A stretch of DNA of 64,000 nucleotides from Phaeosaccion multiseriatum (Eukaryota > Ochrophyta, other classes), in contig OZ218959.1 in NCBI GenBank assembly GCA_965112735.1, positions 3,348,001 to 3,412,000 of the forward strand, read 5' to 3'. The translations under genes were made by a program, and so were the position numbers. Shown here piece after piece: positions 34,159 through 44,402 of this stretch. The notes beneath the pieces are model-generated. The model was not told where the DNA came from and did no database searches. It saw nothing but the letters and a program-made list of their open reading frames with translations. Each line of letters opens with the position of its first letter. Within the stretch, counting starts at the first letter, position 1.

Positions 34159-34331
34159 TCCCCCCAGATCCGCCGGCAGGCCTAACCGATAGTATGCAGC
34201 AGGCCGCCGGGATGTACAGCGAGAAGGGTGTACGTGGCTTTGATGGCTTGGACCACGCGGAGCACGCGGAGAGTGGCGATGGAGACGACGGAGACGGCGA
34301 AGACAGCGACACGATCATGGTCGTCCGTTAG
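31116..34331 (+). CDS. FYVE-C2-GRAM myotubularin-related phosphoinositide 3-phosphatase
   Basis: A single exon of 1071 residues among intron-rich neighbours. N-terminal FYVE zinc finger at ~55-115 (CLLCHLKFNFTNRRHHCRRC, with the RRHHCR PI3P-binding motif); a C2 domain at ~130-345 interrupted by an Ala/Ser/Gly-rich insertion; a GRAM/PH domain ~395-545 (LVLTTHRLLFI); and the myotubularin phosphatase from ~590 to 930. The active site CSDGWDR (Cys789 to Arg795) is intact, so this should be a live enzyme removing the 3-phosphate of PI3P or PI(3,5)P2 on endosomes. The tail has a poly-Gln run (~1000-1015) and an acidic end. Animal MTMRs usually carry FYVE at the C-terminus; here FYVE and an extra C2 are N-terminal. 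The start could be the later Met11. Confidence 0.95.
34117..34158 (+). repeat. CAG repeat encoding poly-Gln
   Basis: CAG/CAA units in the 3' part of the myotubularin gene encode ~14 Gln in a row; likely length-variable. Confidence 0.9.
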
Positions 34332-34471
34332 CGTTGGCCGTGCTTCCCTCTCAACTATGTTTATATCCCATGTATATATTAGCGGAAAGGGGTTTATTTT
34401 ATTAGAATTAACGGAAGGTTTATTCACATTGTTTGCATCTCCGGCCCCTGTTTCATGTACAATCGCTAGTG

Positions 34472-37332
34472 CTACTCCCCTTGCCCCTGCCCCAGCTGCT
34501 GCTCGGCTGCGAGTCCGTTGAGGTGGTCGTTGAGCTCATTGCCACCCTCGAAGGGGTTGTTGGGGATCATGTCGGCCGGCTGCAGCAGCAGCTCCCCACA
34601 CTGCACAGTGCCGTGACTGTGCACCCAATAGCTCATGGTGAGGAACACCACAAGGTGCAGGGCCACCACGTACAGGAAGAGGAGGTGGCGGGCCTGCTTG
34701 TTACCCAGGAACATGCGTGTGGTGCTGAACATGATGCGCTCCGGGACACTCAGTTCGTCGTATTTGCGTGCCTGCTCCCTTTGACTGAACTGCGAGAAGG
34801 GGCTGATGCGCGTCTCGTACATTTGTCGGTAGCGGCCCGTGGAGTGGCGGGACCCGCCCTTTCGGTCGGCGGCAGACAAAGAGCCTTCAGGAGGTGGCGA
34901 TGGCGCGGTGGCACTCAGCCCAGCCCCAGACTCGAGGTCCTCGGCCGGGAGGGGGGGGTTCTGCTGCTGGTACTGATAGCTCTGCAGAAAGCGAACCTTC
35001 TCGTACAGCTGACAGACACGTGCGTGTTGGTGGGGAGCGCCGACACGTCGTTAGTTACAAGCAGCAAACAGCGAGCATGCCCGACCCGGACGGACACAAA
35101 AGACACACTCACACACACACAAATACACACACCTTGAGGTTGTCCTTCTCCATCTCTTCGAAGGACGCGGCCTTATCCGTTGCCTGCCTCTTGAGCTCCT
35201 CCTTCTCCGCGTCAAGCTCCGCCATGCGCTTCCTGAAGCGATCTCTCTGCGCCTGGACGATGCGCAGGACATCAACTCCCTGGTGCTGCTGTACGACCAA
35301 CTGCTGCTGTTGCTGCTGCTGCTGCTGCTGCCCGTCTTCCGCCATTGCTTTGAGCAAGGCCTCTTCGCTGCCGTCGGAATCTTGTTTGAGGTTGGGGGCA
35401 GTGTTGCTGCTGCTGCCGCCGCCGCCGCCGGAGTACTTGCCCGCAAGGTGCTCCTCGAGCTCGTGTATCACGCTGAGTCTCTCTGCCAACACTCGATCTG
35501 CCTCCACCAGCTGCACCCTGCCAAGCTCCGCCACCGCCCGCTGCTCCTCGGCCTCTCGTCGGGCAGTCACGAGGTCGCCCTCAAGCCGCCGAACCTTCTT
35601 CTTCACAATGGCCTCCATGCTCCTCGCCTGAGGAGGCTTCTCGATGAAGTCCTCGGGGTCGACGCTGCCATCTGTATCGTCCTCCTCCACGACATTGAAT
35701 TCCAACTGCTGCAACATGAGGATCTGCTTCTTGAGCTGGTCCACCTCCTCTTTGGAGGCGCTGCCCTTGAGGTGCTCCTGAGCGGCTTTCCTCTCCTCTC
35801 GCGCAGTCTCAAGCTCGTCTTTCAACGCATGCGCCTGCAACAGCGCAATAGTCGTGTGTGTGTGTGAGAGTGTGTGTGTGCATGTTGGAAAGATAAACAA
35901 CAAAAGCATCGACCCGCCCGTCGCTCACTCACCTCTCCCACGAGAAGCTTCTTCTCCTTGAGCAGCGCGGCCTCCCTTGCGGCAAACTCCTCTCTGTGCC
36001 TCGCGTACAGCGAGGAGACACTCTCCAGCTCCTGCTCGAGCGCGGCCGTGGCCCCTTTGAGCTCGCTCTGGAGAGAGAGGGAGGCGTTTGTGGGGCTGCT
36101 GCTGCGAGGCTCCCGCCGCTCCAGCTTGTGCTGCAACTCCTTCTTGTCTCCCTTGAGGAGCGCCACTTGCGCGTTTGCCGTATCGATGGAAGTCGTCAGA
36201 ATGTCTCTCTCCGCTGCCCACGCTGCCTCTCTCTCCTGGGCGCCCCGTGTTGACTCAAAGAGCAGCGTCTGGGCGCGATCGGACCTCGCCTGGGCATCTG
36301 CAAGCTCGTCCAACGCCGCCTGGACCCTGTTGTTGGGGGACGGAATGTACTAAGTGAGTTGCTGTGCTTCGCTTCCTTTGCTCTTACTAGAACGCACAAG
36401 CTCCCGCACCTTCGCTGGAGCGTGGCCTCGTTCTCGGAAACCTCCGCCAGCTTGAGTCTCGCGTCCTCCTCCAGCTTGGCCTGCTTGGCGGCCAGCGATG
36501 ACGCCACCTTCTCCGTCATGCTCTCGTCGTACTCCTTTAGCCTGTTTTTTTGGCCAACGTAAAAGAGAGAGGGTTAAGGCCACACACACAAAAGGCTTAC
36601 GCTTTGGCTGCTTACTTCGGTCACATGCAATTTACTCACTTGTCCTCCAACTTGCGGATGGTAATGTCCTGATTCTTGAGCTTGCTGAACTCCGTCTCGT
36701 AGTCCGCCAGCTCCTGCTTCAGCCTCTGCAGCTGCAGCTCCGACACGGCGGCCTTGGGGGCCTCCTGCAGGGCAGCAGACAGGGCTGCAGCGGGGTCTGG
36801 CGCCTCGTACAGAGCCTTGTACAGGGAGTAAAAGGCATTGTCGCTGAACTTACTCCGCCGAGTCAAGGCATCCACCTCTTCTTGGTACGCCTTGAGCAGG
36901 TCCTGTTTGTTGTTTGGTGTGCTTTGTGTGGGCTCAGGCTTAACTTGAAAGCCTGTTCCCTTTGCCTCTTCATCCTCACCTTGATGCTGCCAATCTTCTC
37001 CTCGTCGCTTCTCCTTCGGAAGTCTTTTGTACTCTCCGCCAGTCGCTTCCGCCCTCTCAGGCTCACGTCCTTGGCGTCCTGCATCTGCAGCGCTTGCTGG
37101 TCCAGCTGTATCCGCCGCCCGTCCAAGTCGAAAGCCCGCCAGTACTCTAACACAGACTTTCACAGCACAGCAACGGGGATGGGGGGGGGGGGATTCAATT
37201 AACACCTGCCCATTCTGGGAGAAGGTGGAAAATGTGATTGCTTACGTGAAGGTGCCCTCCTCCCTGCGATGTCGCCGTCGGACTTTCGGGCCCGACGACC
37301 TCCACCGGCTCGCCCACGGCCTCCATCTCCAT
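34472..37332 (-). CDS. CASP golgin (CUX1/CASP family)
   Basis: Seven exons: 37332-37246, 37156-36980, 36902-36640, 36541-36410, 36326-35933, 35834-35133, 35008-34472; 763 residues. The start of the family domain is clear (SVLEYWRAFDLDGRR), followed by ~500 residues of coiled coil with an acidic break and a poly-Gln stretch. The family C-terminus is complete: LYEKVRFLQSY, ISPFSQFSQREQARKYDEL, then MFLGNKQARHLLFLY and a tail-proximal membrane anchor (~695-715). CASP is a Golgi-membrane coiled-coil tether that works in intra-Golgi retrograde traffic. About 45 residues follow the anchor, ending in a Gln/Gly-rich tail. Two introns begin GTGAGTGAGCGA and GTGTGTGTAT. It is divergent from the Lys/Glu-rich plastid protein gene. 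Confidence 0.9.
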
Positions 37333-37532
37333 CGGTGCCGACGATTAATGTTGTGTTGCTTCGTCGATCTTTTTCTCCCTTCTCGCCGGGCCAGCCTGTG
37401 AGCTGTGGCGAAGCACCAACATTTTACCTCCTGCTGCTCTTCAATAAAGGATTTTGCAGGTGCTTTTTGCGTCCACCCCCAAAACATCCCTGTAGGCATA
37501 CTGTGCGGGGAGGGGGCTGGGGGCTGGAGGCC

Positions 37533-40302
37533 ATGCGTCGCTTTGTGCTCGCGGCCACCTTACTGCTGGTGAATGTGGCGGCCGTCCATGGCTTCCATGG
37601 CCCACCACTGCGGCTGCATACTTCCTTTGAGCAGCAGTGTAGACGAAGTAGCAGCAGCAGCAGTAGTAGTAGTGGTAGTAGCAGAAGCAGTAGGATATAT
37701 AGCACGGACGGCGGCACGGACGGCGGCACGGACGGCAGCACGGACGTCAGCGCTGCGACGAGGGACGTACTGGCAAAGCTCAAAGAGTCCGGCAAGATGA
37801 AGGCCAAGGCGGCAGAGGCGGCGAGGAGCAAAGGACGGTGGAAGCGAGCTCGGGCCATGTCGAGATTGACTCGTCGGGAAGACGACTCTTTACCCCCGAG
37901 CGAGGACCCTCTTCCTCCCCTTAGCGGCATTGGTGTGGTGACGCCAAGCCCCCCGCCCGAAGAAGAGACGCCGGAGGACCGTGCCTTTCGCATAGCAAAG
38001 GAGCGGGCTAGAACAGACGCGGCAGGAAACCGAAGGGCTGCCGCAGCGGCGGAGGCTGTGGCAATGGCTCGAGCGAAGGCTAAGGTAGAGGCCGAAATGA
38101 AGGCCAAGGCGGAGGCGGAGGCCAAAGCCAAGCTGGATGCAGGAATCACGCCCGAGGTGGAGGCGAGGATGAAGGAGGAAGAGGAGGCGCGGATGAAGGC
38201 GCAAGCCAAGGCGCAGGCAGAGGCTGATGCGAAGGCCAAGGCGGCCAAGGCGGCTGCGCTCGCCGAAGAGAGGGCCGCCAACTTGGCGCAGAGGGAAGCA
38301 GACGCAGCGTGGGAGGCCAAGGCCCTTGAGCGAGCTCAGAACGAGGACGCCCGTTTGAGGGCAGAGGAAGAAGAACAGCGGCGCGCTCGGAAGGAAAAGA
38401 TGGAGGAGGAGGATGCCAAGCTGAAGGCAGAAGCGGCGCTGTTGTCTCCCGAAGACGTCCCCATCGGGCAGGAGTACGTGTCTCCGGAGAATGACAACCC
38501 AGCCTACATGGACACGCGCAACATTGTCATTGTTGCCAAAGTGGAGCTCGACGAGGGGCAGGCGCTGCTCGATGAAGCCATTCGTCGCTGGCAGAGTGCT
38601 ACGCAAAAGGTGGGGGCCATACGCGACGAGCTCTCGCCCCGGAAGCTCGCCGCCAAGGAGGCTGACCGGAGGCGTGTGTGGGCCAACAAATTCGGCACTG
38701 TTGAGGAAATGAAGTTGGCGGAAGAGCAGGCCAAGCTCGCCGCATCCAAGTCGGTAGTGATGGTCAGGGAGAGGGAAGTTGCCGACGTGCAGGTGAGCAA
38801 CCGGCTGCATGAGGTCCAGATTGAGCAGTTCCAGGTAAAGAAGCTCAACCTTCGCATGGAGGACGGGACGCTCAAGTACAAGGCGGCCTTGCGGGACATT
38901 GAAACGGGTATTGAGGCGGCCAGAGATATCTCGCGCAATGCCATTCGATCCGCGATGGCGGAGGCGGAGGCCCGACACCGCGCCGACGAAGAAGTGACCA
39001 TCCAGAAAATGCTCACTCTGAACTTTGGGAGAGAGGAACGGGACCGGTGGATGAGCTCGCCGGAGGGGCAGGCTGTGCAGCAAGAGGCGGAGAGGCAGAA
39101 GAAGGTGGAGCAAGAAGCAAGGAGCTTGTACTTTAAGGAGCGTGCTGAGCAGCAGCGACAGGAGGCGGCCGAGAGAGAGGCCAAGGAGAGAATGCTGGCG
39201 AAGCTCAAGCCAGACGAAGATGCCGACACGGAGGGCTACAAGGCGGAGGCGAGCCTGGTGGAGTCCAAGCTCAATCTAAGGAAGAATCGCGCTGCGGCCA
39301 AGATGAAGGCCGAGGCATGGCTCAAGGAGGAGAGGGAGATGGCCGTGGCGGAGCGCACATGGCTCTCCAAGAGGCGTGACTACGAGAAGAAGCACTCGGT
39401 GCAAAAGAAGGAGACGCAGCTTGCCAAGGCGCTTGCACGCCTCTCGCCCGCCGAAAAGGAAGCCCGGAGCAGCATGTTGCCCGCAGAGATGGCTCTCTTT
39501 GACGCCGAGCTCGCTCTGGCCGCCGCCACTGACGAGGAATGGGAGACTACGGCAGAGCTCAATGTCAAGGAAAGCCCCGACAGTGCGTCTGGAGGGGCGG
39601 ATGCCTCAGTCGCGGCGGGTATGGTCGAGCTACAGAAGATGATCAAGAGCGACGACGAGTTTCGAGAGCAGAAGAAGAAGGACCTGCAGGAGCTCGTGGA
39701 GGAGAACAGGAGAAACGACCCCCCCCCCACGGCCAAGGACCAGGTGGACACCATCATCAAGCACACGAGCATCATGGGGCTCAAGGACATTCTCAAGCAG
39801 CAGGTTCGTCGTGTCCACTCCTCCTCCCTATCTCGTACGTGTTGTTGTTGTTGAGTCCAGGATGGCCCCCTCCTTTTTCTTGTACTTGTACAGGGTGTAA
39901 ACTTGATGTCGCTGCCCACTGGAGTCTACGCTTCTCGCAAGAAGCTTGCCCCCTATCTTGTCAAGATCCTCGCCGGGGAGGAGGAGGACTATGACCTAGC
40001 TCTGCAGACTCTTCGGGTATGTATGTGTGTTCGTTTCGTCTGTGCTTTTTGTTTTTTGTTTGTTTGTATTTGTGTTTGTTCGTGTGTGTGTGTGGTGTGT
40101 CTCTTTGCGCTTTTGCCTTGTGACGAACGAGCAAGTTGTGCCATGCTTACCTCTGCTCCGCTGTTTTGCTTCTTTGCTTTCTCAGGACGTGGACCGCCTG
40201 ATGCTTGAGTCTGTAGCGGATAGGGTGCCCAAGCCGCCCAAGACGTGGTGGGGCAAGTCCAGACTCTTCAACCTGGAAGAGAAGAACAACTACACGGACT
40301 AG
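37533..40302 (+). CDS. Lys/Glu/Ala-rich coiled-coil protein, predicted plastid-targeted
   Basis: Exons 37533-39803, 39894-40016 and 40186-40302; 836 residues. The N-terminus MRRFVLAATLLLVNVAAVHGF is a signal peptide with Phe at the likely cleavage site, followed by a poly-Ser region; this is the ochrophyte plastid presequence pattern. Most of the protein is highly charged helix: an imperfect repeat rich in A-K-A-E around ~180-300, then longer coiled-coil stretches to ~740. The last 80 residues are more globular (MSLPTGVYASRKKLAPYLVK, RLFNLEEKNNYTD-like end) and are the part spread over short exons, so may be the conserved domain. I do not recognise it. It could be a structural or membrane-curvature protein of the plastid; that is speculation. 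Confidence 0.6.
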
Positions 40303-40458
40303 GGCATCAGGAATTTTTAATTGAAAACAGAGATACAGTACCCCCTCTCCTGTGTTTCAGTGTCTATTATTCTATTAGCCTCCAGGGTATGAGGAAGCGA
40401 CGGAGCGGAGGTGAGAGCGAGAGCAGGAGCACAGCAACACTGCCCAGGGGGAAACCAA

Positions 40459-41047
40459 TCACGACATCATTGTCCTTGTCGCTTTCACCAGAGACTCGTT
40501 GCTAAACGGGTACCGCAAGAGGCTGCTGAAGAGGTGCTGCTCGTACTCGTCTTCCCGCCACTTGGACGACGAGTCGACGAGGAGTGTCAACTGGATGTTC
40601 CGCTGTCGCCCCGAGGCCACGGCCTTTATTAGCCTCGCCGCTTCTTCCCCGCTCAGATTCTTCTCGTCCTTCTGCACGAATACTGCGTGATAGCTGGAGG
40701 ATAGAGCACAGGTCGGGGGGGGGAGGGGGAGGGGAGTAAGTGGGATTGGGGGAGAGGGAAAGAGCAACGAACTGGACGGGGTTGACTACCCGGAACTTTA
40801 AAGCCCGCCGCAGGCCGCAGCATAAGCCTGTAGCCTTCGGCACCCACCTCGTGTCAGCCATTCTCTCCACCGCCTCGAAGTTGGAGGCCACCACGTCAAA
40901 GACCCAGGCTTTGCCCAGCGCCGCACTCACAGCTTCCCCGAGAACATTACCAGTCTCCAGCAGAACCGCGCTATCGGTGTGTGTCGTAACAAACAGGGCC
41001 CGTACTGCTGCAGAACATGACTGACCTCGCAGTCCTTGGTCTTCCAT
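40459..41047 (-). CDS. Small receiver-like protein without phosphorylation residues
   Basis: Exons 41047-40848 and 40693-40459; 144 residues. The pattern of strands and helices fits a CheY-like receiver: a first strand ALFVTTHTDS, a helix VLGEAVSAALGK, then WVFDVVASNFEAVERM, YHAVFVQKDEKNLSGEEAARLI, IQLTLLV and LLRYPFSNESLVKA. Laid on the receiver consensus YDAVFMDxxMPxMDGxEAxRxI, the phospho-acceptor Asp is Gln, the acidic pair after strand 1 is Thr-Thr, and the KP of the last strand is YP. If the fold assignment is right this is a pseudo-receiver that cannot be phosphorylated conventionally. No output domain is present. It is divergent from an unknown gene and convergent with the plastid coiled-coil gene. 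Confidence 0.5.
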
Positions 41048-41510
41048 GTTCCTCTCCCGCAAAGCTGGGGTGGGTACGCGTAAATCCCTTTTCCTCTATT
41101 CCCCCTTCTACTAGAGTCACTACTCCTCAGTACCCTGAGCTCATCAGCTTTCGAACATACCTTGCACCGCTTCCCTAACGCCCTTCACAAGGGTGTGTTG
41201 CACCTATCTCGCTGGGCCTTTCTTTGTTAATACTCAAAGGGGGATCACAAAACTAAAGCTGCTGCTGGCTGCTGCTGCTGCTGCTGCTGCTGCTACCGCT
41301 TACGTACTCGGACCAAATAACCGTCCTTAGCCCCAGAAAGCCAGAAAGCAGTGCTGTCCTGTGTACTGTCTCCGTCCGAAGTGGTGAGTTAAGGTGGTGG
41401 ACTGTGATGTGTGGCCCTCCAACTGCCAACACCCTGCGCGGGAAGGAAACCCATCGTGAAACTGTCACAGACTTATTACTGCATTCTATGAAAGGGGGGG
41501 GATAGATGAA
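41048..41510. promoter_or_regulatory. Divergent intergenic region with CAG/CTG run
   Basis: 463 bp between divergent start codons 41047 (-) and 41511 (+). It contains a (CTG)n run at ~41260-41293 and otherwise no recognised element or gene. Confidence 0.4.
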
Positions 41511-42348
41511 ATGACCTCCGCGCCCCTCTCTTCCGAAGAGAGTGCGAAGGATGGAGACGAGGCGTGGAGGCGAAGCGTGATACAGGTAAAGTATACAAAG
41601 TAGCTCTCTTTCCCTATCTCTGTCTCCCTCTCTACTTTTTTTTGCCGTCGCGTCTCTCTCACTCTACTTCTCTTCTCCCAACTCTCGCATGCGCTGAGCA
41701 CAGGCGGTTCCCATCCCGGACCTGAGCCACACTGGAATCAAGACAGCGTTTGACTACCAGGCGACACAGGCTCTGTCCCCGGATGGCAACGTGACTCGAG
41801 AGTTTCGTGAGATCATCAACCATAGAATGAGATCGTGCACAATAGTCCCGGACGAAAAAGATCAGGACATGAGCGCCAAGGACTACAAAAGGACGGTGCG
41901 GCGCTATCGGAAGGGGGTTGGTGGTGCCTCCCCCCTAATGTCCCGGATGTCGCTTCTGGAGGGAGATGGGCAGGGCAACGGAGGCTTAGGAAATAGTGAC
42001 AGTGCCCTCACCAGCGGCAGCAGCGTAAGCAACAAGGAGCGCCACCATCGAAGTGTGCGATTAGCCGCGTTTCGGCAGGACCTCGCTGACTTACAGGAGA
42101 CCAACGACCCGTCCTTCTCCAGAGAAAAGGACTGCCCTTGGGGCCAGGCAAGACAGCTGGACAACCTGCCAAGAAGGAAAAGAGGGAGGAAGAAGAAGGC
42201 GACGACGACTGCAGCTCTTCTGGGGTGCTTACTCGATCTCGCCTACGAAAAGCGCCCGGAGGAGGCATGGGATTTGCAGGGGTTGCCGGATAGTATCGTA
42301 GAGACCACGGCCCAGAACCGGAGGGCGAGAACGCCACTGCCGCGCTAG
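41511..42348 (+). CDS. Protein of unknown function, 239 residues
   Basis: Exons 41511-41585 and 41704-42348. Start chosen as the first ATG not immediately followed by a stop; the intron is GTAAAG...CACAG in phase 0. The protein is hydrophilic: PIPDLSHTGIKTAFDYQATQ and REFREIINHRMRSC near the N-terminus look structured, while the middle is Gly/Ser-rich. A basic cluster near residue 180 (RRKRGRKKK) resembles a nuclear localisation signal, and the C-terminus is helical. No family is recognised. The clean splice junction and uninterrupted frame support a real gene. Confidence 0.6.
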
Positions 42349-43029
42349 CCCTTTTGGTAGCTTTTGCTTAGATCATTCGAATAACTTAGTCGTTGTAAAT
42401 CTTGGCGTTTGGCGTGGCGCCAAGCCTCCTCCCCTTCCGCCTGAAGCAGCAGAGAAAGCCGCAAAGGGGCTCTCTCAGCGTCTCGGTGGAGTTCTGGCAC
42501 TCAAGGCGGGCCTTTCGGAAGGAATGACAGCGCCCACAAAGGGGACGCTCTCAACCTTTGCTATTGGCCTTTCAGTATGCCCCACCACACCTGTACTTGG
42601 TCTCCTTCCGTTCAGGAGGTGTAGACACAACAACACGCCTCCGATCCGAACCAGACTAAACCGGGCGTAATACATCCCTAGGGGCAATCACCCCCGTCGG
42701 GGTCCATACACGCGCTCACGCTTCTTAACTCCGGCTCTCGAGACGCAGTTTCTCCCTGGACTCCTCTCTGCGAAAGCAGAAGCTCGGTGGGCGATGCATT
42801 GCTGTAGAGCAAAACTTCTTGTAGTCAGAAGCCACCTCCATGCCCTTGCAATCTCCACCAAATGTTGAAGGACAAACTCTTTACAGAGTGCTGTCCCAGG
42901 ATTCATATCTCGGAAGCCGAACAGAGTCTCACGCACTGGTCTTCGGACGTAGCGGTGCTACGATAGAGGGGATAACGTAGTCAGCCCCCACAAGCTCGGC
43001 TCCTCGCACCTCTCATCACCCCACTGTAC
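42349..43029. other. Convergent intergenic region, no supported gene
   Basis: 681 bp between the stops of the unknown 239-residue gene (+) and the NUDT5-like gene (-). Open stretches on the minus strand lack homology and splice support. I see nothing beyond presumed 3' UTRs. It is the longest featureless gap in the window. Confidence 0.5.
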
Positions 43030-44109
43030 CTATCGCGCCCGCCCCCCCTTTCCCAGCACGCTCAGGGCCATGCCGAGACCCGTGCCAAGGATGACGAGTC
43101 CGAAAGCAGCAAACAAGTGGCTTCCATGCCGCTCCTCCTTGTCGCTGACACCCAGGCCGAGCGCATAGGCGTAGAGCCGAGCATCGATCTGGAAACCCTG
43201 TTCTTGACTCAGCCGATCCAAGCTCTCTCGTAGGGAACGAAGGGGAAGCCTGTGAACCGTGATGAGCTCCCCCTCTTCAGGCGTAGCCACAGCGTTCACA
43301 TTCTCCGGGGCATCCCTGAGATTCGGCCCGGGTGCGATCGAAGGGTATGTTGCAGGCCCAAGCGTGAGCAAGGGGGAGGGGAACTGATGGAACACAATTT
43401 CTCTGAGCTCACCCGTCGATGTCCATCGCCACGTATCTCATGTTGGCATTCGTCATACCTGGATCGCACGGGGTAATGGGCGACTGGAACAAGTGCATTG
43501 GGCGGAGCGAAGGCAGCAACACTAAATGGGATAGGCTGAAATGGATTTAGAGTCACACAAGAGCACCGACCTGCGAGACGACGGTGCCTGAGTATCCGGT
43601 TTCCTCCTTCAGCTCTCGGACAGCAGCTTCACTTGCGCTTTCCCCGGCATCCACTAGCCCCTTCGGCGCATTCACGTAAGACAAGAGCGTCAGCTGCGGT
43701 GGCGAGTGCTTGGTTTCAATGCCCTTCTACTCTATCACTCACCGCCGGTGCTTCGATCATATCTCCGTCCGGACAGGGAGGCCTAAACTGCGACACAAGC
43801 AAGAGTTCTGCTGGCTTCCCCGTCTTGGGGTACCGAACAACGCCCATTACAGCCACGCCATCGCACTCGGATCTTCGCGTCGGACGAAAAGCCGCCTCCC
43901 AGAGTCGGTCTTTGCCAGCAGGATCTTGCCAAAAAATCTTTACAAAAAGGGAAGAAACGAGCAGGCAGCGCGCGTTTAGCTGCAAGGGTCCCCGCTGTGT
44001 CTTTCTTTACAGGGTTGCTTGCCTTCTTCAGGGACACCCATCGGAAATCGGGCGCGGCGAGAAGCTCCTCCTTGACGACAATACTGCTTTTCATCCTCTC
44101 TCCCTTCAT
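43030..44109 (-). CDS. NUDT5-like ADP-sugar pyrophosphatase with C-terminal membrane anchor
   Basis: Exons 44109-44023, 43937-43743, 43660-43571, 43483-43413 and 43315-43030; 242 residues. Intron 1 is modelled as GC-AG (AAG/GCAAGC), which aligns gap-free with the family (KWVKLEK... as RWVSLKK joined to IFWQDPAGKDRLWE); a GT donor 12 nt later would insert four residues. The Nudix box is complete: GLVDAGESASEAAVRELKEE followed by TGY. QFRPP, DPGMTNAN and DARLYAYALGL match NUDT5. The enzyme hydrolyses ADP-ribose and related sugar nucleotides to AMP and sugar phosphate. After the domain comes one hydrophobic segment, HLFAAFGLVILGTGLGMALSV, with a short basic tail, suggesting a tail-anchored form. 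It is divergent from the MORN3-like gene (293 bp). Confidence 0.9.
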
Positions 44110-44402
44110 TTCCTCAATCCGTCCTTGCTCCGTGGTTTCTCTGTCTTACTGTCTTACTCTATTTTAGCGTGTGGAGAGAATGGGGGGGCGATGAAGGATC
44201 GGCGAAGGATCGGAAAAGAAGGGAGAATCCATGAGCCAGTTGTGAATTCTGTAACGTTCCTTTTCTTTATCATCTCTCCTCTCCTTATCTCTCCTCTCCT
44301 TTCTCCCTCCTCCCTCTTTTTCTCTCTTTTCTACAAAAGAAGGGGCACTGCTTCCCCCCTCTATTCTCTGTTTGGTCGAAAGCCCTGGCTGTTGCAGATA
44401 AA

